Assembly (NCBI GenBank): GCA_038521625.1
Contig: JBCBKP010000002.1
Coordinates: forward strand, 124,001 to 188,000
Origin: JBCBKP01 sp038521625
GTDB taxonomy: Bacteria > Planctomycetota > Phycisphaerae > Phycisphaerales > UBA1924
DNA: 64,000 nucleotides
Direction of reading: 5' to 3'
The notes beneath the pieces are model-generated. The model ran no database searches, had not been told where the DNA came from, and saw only the letters and a program-made list of their open reading frames with translations. Both the position numbers and the translations under genes were made by a program. Positions 24,723-33,209 of this stretch are shown here, piece after piece (the first letter of the stretch is position 1; every line of letters begins with the position of its first letter).

Positions 24723-27449
24723 GTGCGAACGATCATTCTAGCGATACTCTGCTCGCTGCTCGCCTTCCCGGCGCGCGCGCAGAGCACCTACACCGCGCAG
24801 GTCGAGATCGAGCTCGACGAGCAGGTCGTCGATTTCGACGGTCCGTTCATGGAGCTCATGTTCGTCGATCTTCTCCAGCTCGCGCCCCAGCCGACGGCGG
24901 GGACGCGCGTGCTGATCGACGAGATCGCGTGGGACGTCGTGATCTGGACCGGCGTGAACAACAGCGATCCCGACGAGGGGCCGCGCTGGAACCGCTGGGA
25001 GACCGTCGAGATCGGCTTCTACGAGGGGCCGATCATCATGAACTTCAACGTCTTTGCGCTCAACCCCGCGGTCGAATCGGGCGTCGAGGGTCAGAGCTTC
25101 TCGCCGCCGATCACATCGGGCAACGACCCGGTGGTCTTCGCGGATCGGGGGCTGGCGCCGATCGATCTCCCGGTCGGCTCGCTGATCCTCGACTTCCGAC
25201 ACAGCTCCGCCTTCGACTCCGTCGACCGTGAAACGACGATCACAGGCACGCTCACGCTGACATGCCGTTTCGAGGCCCGCTTCGACACCATCATCACGCT
25301 GCCCGAAGATCAGCAGACGCTCGACACTTCCGTGCCACAGCGCACCGAGGTCCGCATCGCCGAGGGCGGCTCGATCGTCGGGCCCGGCGCGTTCGAGGCC
25401 GGCCCGGCCGATCAGACCGGCGAGAACGTGCTGATCACGCTCGCCGGTGGCTCGATCGATTCGCCGATCAACGTCAACGCAGGCGCCGAGCTCAGCCTGT
25501 TCACGGGCAATGTCGCAGGGCCGATCAACGTCGCGGCCGACGGCGCGCTGCGGCTCAACGGCCGGCGGTTCACGCTGAACGGCCAGGACATCACGCCGCC
25601 GATCGGTTCCGATCCGGTGGTGATCCCGGATCGCGCCGGCACGCTCGAGGTGCAATTCAACGACGACTCAACGCTCACGCTCGAGCTCGCCTCGATCCCC
25701 GCGCCCGGTCAGGGCGCGATCAACCCCGGCGCCAGCCTGATCCTCGACGACGGTTTCGGCGCGGTGTTCAACCTGCCGCAAGACCAGGGCGCCGTGTTCC
25801 AGAACCCGCCCAATGTCGTGGCCGGCGAGCAGGTCAATGTCGTGCCCGGGGCCGGGGTCTCGAGCCTTCGCGACACGCTCTCGCCGATCCCTTCGACGCC
25901 GTTCGGGCAGGTCGCCGAGGTCAACATCGACGGCGGTCTGCTGAACAACGGCATCCGGCGGCTGAACGCGAACACCCGCCTCCGCCTGTTGGGCGGCAAG
26001 CTCAGCAGCTCGGCCAACGGCGGCAAGAGCATCCAGACCGAGCCCGGCAGCACGTTCAAGATCTACGGCACCGACTTCCGCGCGAACGGCGTGCCCGTGA
26101 CGAGCTTCGAGGACGAGCTCGGCTTCGAGATCGTGCAGTTCGCGCGTTTCGATGACAACGGCAACGACATCAGCTTCTCGACCATCGTCGGCGACACGCT
26201 CTCGGGCGTGCTGCAGGACGGCACGAGCTTCCTTTTCTCGCGCGATCTCGGCGACTTCACCAGCGCCGGCACCGTCGAGCTGATCGATACCGGCAGGCCG
26301 CCGGTCGACCCAATGCCCTTCGACATCGACACGCCGGGCACGCTCGGCATCCGCCCGGGCCAGACCGCAAGACTGCTGCCGGGCGGCGTGCTGCCCAACA
26401 ACTTCGCGCTCGCCAGCGCCACGCTTGAGATCGCCGGTGGCGCTGTCGGCGATGCGTTCCGGGCCGCGTTCGCCGAGGTCACGATGACGTCGGGGACGGT
26501 CGGCAGCGCGGCGCAGATCGTTCGCAACACCACCTTCCAGATGTCCGGCGGCAGCATCGGCGCCGAAGCCCGGCTCGAGTCCGGCGGGCGTCTGAATCTC
26601 AACGGCGGCACGGTCGGCGAGAGGATCACCGTGGCCAGCGGCGCGATCGTGCTCGTGGACGGCGGCACGATCGGGCCCAACGCCGTGATCGGTGGCGGCG
26701 AGATCGTCGTCGTCTCGGGCGAGGTCCAGGGCCGATCCTCCCCAGATCGAAACGAGCTCACGATGCCGGCCGACGGCGTGCTGTCGATCTATGGCGGGCG
26801 TGTCGGCGACGCGATCGTGGAGCTGAGAGCCGTGATCGATCTCTACGGCGGTTCGATCGGCGAGGTGCTGCTCCAGGACGATCCCAACCAGGTCACGCCG
26901 GACGCGCCCGTGATGAACATCTTCGGCGGGACCTACGGATCCGTGGGAGTACTCGGCGTCGCCAACATCTACGGCGGCTCTCCATTCTCTCCTACGACCA
27001 CCGAGATCTCCGTCAGTAGCAACGGCATCGTCAATCTCTACGGCGGCGGGACGGCCCGCGTCCGCTACGGCGCCTCGGGGCCCGGGCGGCGGGACTTCAA
27101 CATCTTCGGCACCGAGCTGCTCCGCGACGCCGTCCCCGTGCAAGGGCTCGTCCCGGGCGAGCCCTTCGAGATCGTCGGGCGCACCGGGACCATCAGCGGC
27201 ACGCTGGCCGACGGCAGCGCCTTCAGCTACAACCTCGCCGCGTTCGGGTCGGGAACGATCTCCGACATCAGCTTCACGCTCGTCGATCCGATCGAGCCCG
27301 CCGACATCAACTTCGACGGCGCCGCCGACATCTTCGATCTGATCCAGTTCCTCCGCGGCTTCGACCTCGGCGTGCAGGACTACAACGGCGACGGCATCAC
27401 CGACCAGGCCGACCTCGACGAGTTCCTCGCGGATCTCGACACGCCCTGA
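24723..27449 (+). CDS. large secreted beta-helix-like protein with C-terminal dockerin-like domain
   Basis: 908 residues from GTG 24723 with GGAGGAG upstream. Signal peptide ends at about PARAQS. Residues ~25-180 form an unrecognised beta domain; ~200-840 consist of irregular repeats with the rhythm GG(T/S)(V/I)G...(L/I).(L/V).GG, suggesting a parallel beta-helix or adhesin-like solenoid (clearest at ~580-760). The final ~50 residues hold two EF-hand-like loops (INFDGAADIFDLIQF and YNGDGITDQADLDEF), the type I dockerin-like domain that phycisphaerae attach to many exported proteins. Probably a surface or matrix protein; enzyme activity is not visible. Confidence 0.8.
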   Translation: MRTIILAILCSLLAFPARAQSTYTAQVEIELDEQVVDFDGPFMELMFVDLLQLAPQPTAGTRVLIDEIAWDVVIWTGVNNSDPDEGPRWNRWETVEIGFYEGPIIMNFNVFALNPAVESGVEGQSFSPPITSGNDPVVFADRGLAPIDLPVGSLILDFRHSSAFDSVDRETTITGTLTLTCRFEARFDTIITLPEDQQTLDTSVPQRTEVRIAEGGSIVGPGAFEAGPADQTGENVLITLAGGSIDSPINVNAGAELSLFTGNVAGPINVAADGALRLNGRRFTLNGQDITPPIGSDPVVIPDRAGTLEVQFNDDSTLTLELASIPAPGQGAINPGASLILDDGFGAVFNLPQDQGAVFQNPPNVVAGEQVNVVPGAGVSSLRDTLSPIPSTPFGQVAEVNIDGGLLNNGIRRLNANTRLRLLGGKLSSSANGGKSIQTEPGSTFKIYGTDFRANGVPVTSFEDELGFEIVQFARFDDNGNDISFSTIVGDTLSGVLQDGTSFLFSRDLGDFTSAGTVELIDTGRPPVDPMPFDIDTPGTLGIRPGQTARLLPGGVLPNNFALASATLEIAGGAVGDAFRAAFAEVTMTSGTVGSAAQIVRNTTFQMSGGSIGAEARLESGGRLNLNGGTVGERITVASGAIVLVDGGTIGPNAVIGGGEIVVVSGEVQGRSSPDRNELTMPADGVLSIYGGRVGDAIVELRAVIDLYGGSIGEVLLQDDPNQVTPDAPVMNIFGGTYGSVGVLGVANIYGGSPFSPTTTEISVSSNGIVNLYGGGTARVRYGASGPGRRDFNIFGTELLRDAVPVQGLVPGEPFEIVGRTGTISGTLADGSAFSYNLAAFGSGTISDISFTLVDPIEPADINFDGAADIFDLIQFLRGFDLGVQDYNGDGITDQADLDEFLADLDTP

Positions 27450-27499
27450 GCCGCCGGCCCGACTGGCGGAATCCGAAGCCGCCCGCCGATACTCACCCC

Positions 27500-28762
27500 A
27501 TGGCCCGTTCCGGTTCGGTGGTATGGCTGTGCGCACTGGCTCTGCTGTGCTTCGGCGCGGTGATGGTCAGCTCCGCCGGCATGTCGATCGACGCCGTCCC
27601 GATCGAGGCCCCCGAGGACGCCGCCGGGCCGGGCTGGAAGTCGGCCCACCCGCCGACGCTCCGCGACCTGCTCCAGAGCCGGCCGGTCATCCACCTCGGG
27701 TTCGCCATGATCGCCCTCACCATCGCCGCGTTCATGCCCGTCGCGCGTGCGCTCGGGCCGGCCCGCGACGTTTGGGTAAAGCGCCCGGTGGCGCTGCTCG
27801 GCCTCTGCGTCGCGGGCATGCTCGCCGTGCTCGCCGTCGTCTACCTGCCCGGCATCGGCCGCAGCGTCAACGGCTCGGCCCGCTGGGTCAACCTCCCCGT
27901 CGTCGGCTCGGCCCAGCCGAGCGAGCTGGTCAAGTGGACCCTCCCCATCGCGCTCGCGTTCTACGTCATCGCGATCGGCGATCGCATCCGGTCGCTCTGG
28001 ACCGGACTCGCCCCGGGCGCCGTCGCGCTGGCGCTCGTCGCGGGCTTCGTCGGCGTCGAGGACCTCGGCACCGCGGTGCTCGTCGGCGCGGTCGGCGGGC
28101 TGGTCCTGCTCGCCGGCGGCGCCCGCCTCTGGCACTTCCTGCCGCTCATCCCGGCCGCCCTCGGTGCGCTCTACGTCGCCGTCGCCGGCAGCCCGTACCG
28201 CATCCGGCGCCTCGAGACCTTCATCGACCCCTTCGCAGACCCCGCCGGAGACGGCTACCACATCATCCAGTCCATGTCCTCGATCGCCGGCGGCGGACCC
28301 TTCGGGCGCGGCCTCGGCCACGGGCTCCAGAAGTTCGGGTACCTGCCCGAGGACACGACCGACTTCCTCTTCGCGGTCGTCTGCGAGGAGCTCGGCTTCT
28401 CCGGCGCCGCGCTGCTGCTCGCGATCTTCGTGCTCCTCGGATGGTCGCTCGTCGGGATCGTCCGCCGCACAACCGAGCCCGTCGCCGCGCTCGTCGCGCT
28501 CGGCGTCGCCGCGACGCTGCTCGCCCAGGCCGCGATGAACCTGCTTGTGGTCACCGGTCTCGGTCCGACCAAGGGCATCGCGCTGCCGCTGGTCTCCGCC
28601 GGCGGCACCGGCTGGGTCCTCACCAGCGCCGCCCTCGGCCTGGTCATCGCGATCGATCGGCTTCCGAGCAGGGCCCCTGAACCCGAGACCGAACCCGAGA
28701 CCGAACCCGAGACCGAGCCCGCCGAGACCCCCGAAGACGAACCGCTCTGGTCGATGGCGTGA
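27500..28762 (+). CDS. ftsW: SEDS peptidoglycan polymerase, FtsW type
   Basis: 420 residues with about ten membrane segments. The SEDS signature is present near the C-terminus (NLLVVTGLGPTKGIALPLVSAGGTG), as are NGSARWVNL and YHIIQSMSSIAGGGPFGRGLG. FtsW polymerises glycan strands from lipid II with a class B PBP. Adjacency to murG, as in the dcw cluster, favours FtsW over RodA. The cytosolic tail carries tandem EPET repeats encoded by near-identical 12-base units at about 28678-28725. The stop overlaps the murG start (GTGA). Confidence 0.9.
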   Translation: MARSGSVVWLCALALLCFGAVMVSSAGMSIDAVPIEAPEDAAGPGWKSAHPPTLRDLLQSRPVIHLGFAMIALTIAAFMPVARALGPARDVWVKRPVALLGLCVAGMLAVLAVVYLPGIGRSVNGSARWVNLPVVGSAQPSELVKWTLPIALAFYVIAIGDRIRSLWTGLAPGAVALALVAGFVGVEDLGTAVLVGAVGGLVLLAGGARLWHFLPLIPAALGALYVAVAGSPYRIRRLETFIDPFADPAGDGYHIIQSMSSIAGGGPFGRGLGHGLQKFGYLPEDTTDFLFAVVCEELGFSGAALLLAIFVLLGWSLVGIVRRTTEPVAALVALGVAATLLAQAAMNLLVVTGLGPTKGIALPLVSAGGTGWVLTSAALGLVIAIDRLPSRAPEPETEPETEPETEPAETPEDEPLWSMA

Positions 28763-29904
28763 ACGGCACGCGCGCCCCGCTCTCGGTCCTCTTCCTCGGC
28801 GGCGGCACCGGCGGCCACATCGCCCCCGCGATCGCCATCGCCGAGGCCGTCCGCTCCAAGCAGGCCCGCGCGCGCTGCGTCTTCGTCGTCTCGACCCGCC
28901 CGATCGATCGACGGTTCACCGATCCCGCCGAGGCAGACGGCCTGGCCGATGTCGTGGTCCCGCTGGACGCCCGCCCGCTCCGGGTCTCGCCGAATGGGCT
29001 CGCCGCGCTCGCGCACAAGTGGGGGTCGAACATCCGAGAGATCCGCTCGCTGATCCGCGAAGAACGACGTCGCGCCGAGACCGTCCGAGCCGTCTCGCTG
29101 GGCGGCTTCGTCGCGGCACCCGCGGTCCAGGCCTGCCGCGCCGAGGGTATCGAGATCACCGCGGTCAGCATCGACGCGGTCGCCGGCCTCGCATCACGCT
29201 GGATCGCCGGCCGCGCCAACCACCGATTCAGTGTGGACGCGCCGCCGCGGGGCAGCTCGAAGCCCTGGCGGACGATCGGTCCGATCGTTCGCGACAGCCG
29301 GGGGGTGGCACCCGATCCGGCGGTCGCCAGATCCGAGCTCGGGCTCGATCCGGACAAGCCGGTGCTCCTGGTGACGGGCGGCAGCCAGGGCGCCCGCAGC
29401 GTGAACGACTTCGTCGAGCGATTCCTGCGCGATGGCGCCGCCGCTCTCGAGGGTTGGCAGGTGCTGCATCAGTCCGGCGGGCCCGAGACGACCGACGCTC
29501 GATTGACGGCGGCGTATCAAGACACCGGGATCGAGGCCCGCGTCACGCCCTTCGTGGAAGACATGCCCCTCGCTTGGGCTGCGGCCGAGTTCTCAATCTG
29601 TCGCGGCGGCGCCTCGACCGTCGCCGAGATCCGTTGGCATCGGACGCCGTCCGCGATTCTGCCGTATCCGCACCACCGCGACCAGCACCAGCGGTACAAC
29701 GCGGAGCCCCTCCGAGACGCCGGGGGCGTTCTGCTGCTGCGGGACCACATCGACCCCGAGGCCAACATGTCGGCGCACGCGGGTGCGCTCGCGAGCGTCC
29801 TCGGGGACCCGAGCGCCCGGGCAACGATGCGGTCGGCGATCGCGAAACTCGGGCCCTGCGACGGAGCCGGTGTGATCGCCGGGGTACTCTGCGGTCCGCG
29901 CTAA
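28759..29904 (+). CDS. murG: UDP-GlcNAc:lipid I GlcNAc transferase
   Basis: 381 residues from GTG 28759, overlapping ftsW by four bases. It adds GlcNAc to lipid I on the inner face of the membrane to make lipid II. The GT-B fold shows the first glycine loop FLGGGTGGHIAPAIA, the second loop VTGGSQGARSVND, and the donor site FSICRGGASTVAEI ... PYPHHRDQHQRYNAE, which is diagnostic. The pair ftsW-murG is a remnant of the dcw cluster; murC, murD, ftsQ, ftsA and ftsZ are not nearby. Confidence 0.92.
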   Translation: MNGTRAPLSVLFLGGGTGGHIAPAIAIAEAVRSKQARARCVFVVSTRPIDRRFTDPAEADGLADVVVPLDARPLRVSPNGLAALAHKWGSNIREIRSLIREERRRAETVRAVSLGGFVAAPAVQACRAEGIEITAVSIDAVAGLASRWIAGRANHRFSVDAPPRGSSKPWRTIGPIVRDSRGVAPDPAVARSELGLDPDKPVLLVTGGSQGARSVNDFVERFLRDGAAALEGWQVLHQSGGPETTDARLTAAYQDTGIEARVTPFVEDMPLAWAAAEFSICRGGASTVAEIRWHRTPSAILPYPHHRDQHQRYNAEPLRDAGGVLLLRDHIDPEANMSAHAGALASVLGDPSARATMRSAIAKLGPCDGAGVIAGVLCGPR

Positions 29905-30051
29905 GTCGCGCACGTGGGGTCGGGGCACTTGTTAGGTCCGATCGAAAGGTCGGATGTCAGTGGACGGAAGTGCGGGGGGTCATTCGGTGCGGTTATCGCC
30001 CGTCCGGGGCGAAATGCCCGAACGACACTCCCCAATTCGGGTAGGTGTTCG

Positions 30052-30057
30052 TAGAGT
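30052..30057 (+). promoter_or_regulatory. TAGAGT -10 hexamer before the 30058 gene
   Basis: TAGAGT ends immediately before ATG 30058 and six bases before the in-frame GTG 30064. If it is a real -10, translation would begin leaderless at GTG 30064. Confidence 0.35.
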
Positions 30058-30606
30058 ATGTCCGTGGCCAGTGCGCACCGAACAGACCCACCTAAGGTCG
30101 CTGCGGCCTTCGTCTTATGGCATCCGAGGGAGACGTCACCGCCATCGCGGCTTCTCGCGGTGCTCGAGCGACGTGGGCGGATTCTGTCGGCGACTTCAGA
30201 TGAGTTGCAGGTCGTCGCACATCTGAGTCGCGCGTGCTCCGGAGGCGTGCAGGACGTCGTCGTCTTGGTTCTGATCGAGCCGGACAGCCTGGGATCGCTT
30301 CCCGACGTCATGCGGACGGCACGAGCCCATGCCCCGTCCACCGTGGTCTGGGTCTACAAGCACGGCGCCGCGCACAAGCTGACGGCGCTGGAGGCCGACG
30401 AGCGGCTTCGCTTGGAGGACGAGGGTGAAATGCGGGCGAGCACCGGATCCGGGCCCGTGCTTCGCTATGTGCCGGGGGAGCGTGCCGAGGACGAGCCGGA
30501 GGCGGCGCTCCAACACCCCTCCGGCGACGACGACGAGTCGGACCTGACCGATGAGGAAATCGACCTGCTCTTGACCGAGCACCCCGACCCGCCGGAAGAT
30601 CACTGA
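30058..30606 (+). CDS. acidic cytosolic protein upstream of a diguanylate cyclase, unknown function
   Basis: 182 residues from ATG 30058 (GTG 30064 is an alternative, see the TAGAGT hexamer). The first ~110 residues alternate hydrophobic strands and helices (VAAAFVLWHP, VQDVVVLVLIEPDSLGSLPDVM, PSTVVWVYKHGA) and might be a degenerate receiver-like fold, without the phospho-accepting Asp signature. The tail is strongly acidic (DDDESDLTDEEIDLLLTE). It precedes the GGDEF gene by 61 bases in the same direction and may be its regulator, which is inference only. Confidence 0.55.
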   Translation: MSVASAHRTDPPKVAAAFVLWHPRETSPPSRLLAVLERRGRILSATSDELQVVAHLSRACSGGVQDVVVLVLIEPDSLGSLPDVMRTARAHAPSTVVWVYKHGAAHKLTALEADERLRLEDEGEMRASTGSGPVLRYVPGERAEDEPEAALQHPSGDDDESDLTDEEIDLLLTEHPDPPEDH

Positions 30607-30628
30607 GACCGAGCCGATCCGATCAGCC

Positions 30629-30643
30629 GTTCGAAGTTCGAAC
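30629..30643. repeat. perfect 7-1-7 palindrome before the diguanylate cyclase gene
   Basis: GTTCGAAGTTCGAAC, centred 32 bases before ATG 30668. The size and symmetry suit a dimeric repressor site. A TTGACA follows at 30645-30650, but the position of a matching -10 would fall on the start codon. Confidence 0.35.
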
Positions 30644-30667
30644 ATTGACAATTCGGGCCCCGAACGG

Positions 30668-32257
30668 ATGGGACGCACGATGACCCGACCGCCCCATGAC
30701 GAGCACGCGAGCGTGGAACAGGCCTCCGCGGCGCAGAACGGCGAGACCAACCACCGGCTCTCGGTGCTGACGCTGGACGCCGATTGGGTCACCGAGCGAT
30801 TGCCCGGCGTCACCGCGACGCCGACCGCGATCGATCTGATCGGTCGCGCCGGGGCGATCGACGAGGATCGCCCGGTCGCGGCGGTGCTCTCGACCAGGGT
30901 CGCGTGCGATCCTCTTGGCGAACGGGTGGTCTCAGCGATCCGCACGGCGCACCCGGCGGCGCGGCTCGTCGTGGCTTCGATCGACGGCGGCGGCGCGATA
31001 GACGAGGTCGTGCGGCGGTCGTTCGATGCCGTGATCGCCCCGGAGATGACCGATTCGGACATCCGTCGGCGGATCGAGGGCATCGGTTCGGAGCCGGACC
31101 ACCAAGCGAGCGACGCGTACGCCCACGGCGTTCGCCCACCGGCCGAGCCCGAGGATGCCCCGCCGATCGCACCCGAGATCGCACCCGAGATCGCGCCCGA
31201 GATCGCGCCCGAGATTGCGCCCGAGATTGCGACGTTCGTTGACCTGCCACCACCTCCGCCGCGGGCCCAGGCGCCGAAGCCCCGGACGACTCCGCCGGTG
31301 CGCGAGGACGCGCCCTCGGTGCATGTTTCGGGTGTTCGTGCGGGGGATCTGCCAGCGCCAGAACACGCCACCGCGCCCGATTCGTCGGTCGGCGACGAGG
31401 CGATCGTCGACGCGGTCTCCGCCGGGCGCTCGGTCGTTCGCGCGGCGCTTCCGCTGCTGCAGGCCCGGACCGGGCGCCGCGATCTGCGGATCCTGCCGAC
31501 GCGCGTCGGCGAGAGCGAGACGGCCCGCCTGATGCCGGAGCCCGGCGTCGTCGCGGCGCCGATCCTCGGCAGGCTCGGGGGTGTCGTCGGCCACCTCGTG
31601 CTCGAGCGGAGCGACGCCGAGTCGTCCGACGCCGAGGCTCTTCGCACGACGCTCGGCCCCCACGCGGCGTGGCTCTCCAGGTGGCTCGCGTTCGCCCAGC
31701 GGGTCCGGGCGATCCGGCGACAGGCCACGACAGACCCCCTGACGGGCGCTCTGAACCGACGCGCCTTCGAGCGGTTCGTCTCCCGCGCGATCGAGACCGC
31801 GAGGTCCCGCCGTCTGACGATGACCGTGCTCTTCTTCGACGTCGACGGCTTCAAGCAGTTCAACGACATGTACGGGCACGAGGCGGGCGACGAGGTTCTG
31901 ATCGAGGTCGTCCGGGCGCTCGAGAGTGTCGTGCGTCCGACCGACCGTGTCTGCCGGATCGGCGGCGACGAGTTCGCGGTGGTCTTCTTCGAGCCGGAGG
32001 GTCCTCGACGCGCGGGCAGCCACCCGCCGAGCGACGTCACGCTGCTCGCCAAGCGCGTGCAGGAGCAGATCCGCGCCAAGCGGTTCCCCGTGCTCGGGGA
32101 GGAGGCGGCCGGGCGGCTGACGATCTCGGGCGGGCTCGCGACGTACCCCTGGGACGGGCACGACGCGCGGGCGCTGCTCGCCCACGCCGATCGGCTGGCG
32201 ATGCAGAGCAAACGCTCGGGCAAGAACGCGATCACGATCGGTCCGCCGCAGGGCTGA
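30668..32257 (+). CDS. diguanylate cyclase (GGDEF)
   Basis: 529 residues. The C-terminal ~170 residues form a complete GGDEF domain: DPLTGALNRRAFERF, FFDVDGFKQFND, then RPTD-N5-GGDEF, so the catalytic motif and the RxxD inhibitory I-site are both present. It should make c-di-GMP with product inhibition. Residues ~35-145 look like a degenerate receiver-like domain; ~160-225 is a Pro-rich linker with five tandem APEI units; ~235-345 resembles a GAF-like sensor. No membrane segment. ATG 30680 is an alternative start. Confidence 0.88.
   Translation: MGRTMTRPPHDEHASVEQASAAQNGETNHRLSVLTLDADWVTERLPGVTATPTAIDLIGRAGAIDEDRPVAAVLSTRVACDPLGERVVSAIRTAHPAARLVVASIDGGGAIDEVVRRSFDAVIAPEMTDSDIRRRIEGIGSEPDHQASDAYAHGVRPPAEPEDAPPIAPEIAPEIAPEIAPEIAPEIATFVDLPPPPPRAQAPKPRTTPPVREDAPSVHVSGVRAGDLPAPEHATAPDSSVGDEAIVDAVSAGRSVVRAALPLLQARTGRRDLRILPTRVGESETARLMPEPGVVAAPILGRLGGVVGHLVLERSDAESSDAEALRTTLGPHAAWLSRWLAFAQRVRAIRRQATTDPLTGALNRRAFERFVSRAIETARSRRLTMTVLFFDVDGFKQFNDMYGHEAGDEVLIEVVRALESVVRPTDRVCRIGGDEFAVVFFEPEGPRRAGSHPPSDVTLLAKRVQEQIRAKRFPVLGEEAAGRLTISGGLATYPWDGHDARALLAHADRLAMQSKRSGKNAITIGPPQG
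31169..31228 (+). repeat. five tandem 12-bp repeats encoding APEI
   Basis: Units of GC(A/G)CCCGAGAT(C/T), five in a row, within the linker of the diguanylate cyclase. Near-identity suggests recent slippage and probable length variation between strains. Confidence 0.85.
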
Positions 32258-32293
32258 GCGGGCCGCCCCGGTGACATCCGGCGGGGGCGCGTG

Positions 32294-32299
32294 TACCGT
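32294..32299 (+). promoter_or_regulatory. TACCGT -10 hexamer, leaderless start at 32308
   Basis: TACCGT ends eight bases before ATG 32308; no Shine-Dalgarno is present. Confidence 0.4.
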
Positions 32300-32307
32300 C
32301 GCGGCGC

Positions 32308-33198
32308 ATGGCGAGCCGCAACTACGACATGATCGCGATCGATCTCGACGGGACTCTGCTCGGCCCCGACGGACGCGTGTCGCGCGAGAACACGATCGCG
32401 ATCGAGCGGGCCCGCGCCGAGGGTCTCCGCGTCATGATCGCCACGGGGCGCGGGCTGGTCGAGAGCGAGAAGATCCTGCGGTCGATCGATCAGCGTGACC
32501 CGGTCGCCGTCGCCGGCGGGGCGCTCACGAGCGATCCGGTCACGCAGGAGACGATCGACCGCCAGCCGATGCAGACCGAGATCGTCCGCCACGCGATCGA
32601 CGAGATCCACCGCTCCGGGCACGCGGCGCTCGTGCTCAAGGACGCGGCGAGCTCGGGGTACGACTACCTCGTGCTCGAGGGCGACCACGGCGCGCAGGTC
32701 GATCCCGTCTCGCGCTTCTGGTTCGAGATGACAGGCGTCACCGTGCGCTACGCCGCGCGGCTCGAGCACGACGAACACCCCGAGCTGACGATCCGCGTGG
32801 GGATGGCCGCCGTGCCCGAGGAGGCCGGCCCGATCGGCGACCGGCTCCGGTCCGCGTTCGGCGCGGACGCTACGTTCCACAAGTTCACGACCCAGGCCGG
32901 CAAGCTGCTCAGCCCCGACGCGCCGCCGGAGGTCGAGATCCTCGAGGTCTTCGACAGCCGCGTGACCAAGTGGGCCGCGGTCCTCCGCCAGGCCTCTCGC
33001 TTCGGTGTCGATCCGGCCCGCATCGCGGCGGTGGGCGACGAGGTGAACGACCTCTCGATGATCGCGGGCGCCGCGCTCGGGATCGCGATGGGCAACGCGG
33101 TGCCCGAGATCAAGGCCGCCTCCGACGTCGTCACCGAGCCCCACGACAACGACGGCGTGGCACGCGCGATCGAGCGCATCCTCTCGGGCGTTTGGTAG
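32308..33198 (+). CDS. Cof-type HAD-IIB phosphatase
   Basis: 296 residues. Motif I is IAIDLDGTLLGPDG, motif II ATGR, a C2-type cap occupies ~90-210, and the terminal motifs are VTKWAAVLRQ (Lys) and AVGDEVNDLSMI, followed by GIAMGNAVPEIKAASDVVT, diagnostic of the Cof subfamily. These enzymes dephosphorylate sugar phosphates, nucleotides or cofactors; the substrate is not readable. It starts leaderless and is followed 12 bases later by rsmA. Confidence 0.87.
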   Translation: MASRNYDMIAIDLDGTLLGPDGRVSRENTIAIERARAEGLRVMIATGRGLVESEKILRSIDQRDPVAVAGGALTSDPVTQETIDRQPMQTEIVRHAIDEIHRSGHAALVLKDAASSGYDYLVLEGDHGAQVDPVSRFWFEMTGVTVRYAARLEHDEHPELTIRVGMAAVPEEAGPIGDRLRSAFGADATFHKFTTQAGKLLSPDAPPEVEILEVFDSRVTKWAAVLRQASRFGVDPARIAAVGDEVNDLSMIAGAALGIAMGNAVPEIKAASDVVTEPHDNDGVARAIERILSGVW

Positions 33199-33209
33199 GC
33201 GGGGCGGGC

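Noticed and set aside
29905..30057. c-di-GMP riboswitch upstream of the cyclase unit
   Set aside because: Two small hairpins exist but the conserved GEMM core elements are not found.
30645..30650. Perfect TTGACA as -35 of the diguanylate cyclase
   Set aside because: A 17-base spacer puts the -10 on the start codon and the sequence there (ATGGGA) does not fit.
31169..31228. CRISPR-like array
   Set aside because: Twelve-base units without spacers, in frame and encoding APEI; a simple coding tandem repeat.
30196..33144. A 982-codon minus-strand open frame opposite the cyclase and Cof phosphatase genes
   Set aside because: No domain; the plus-strand proteins carry complete catalytic motifs.
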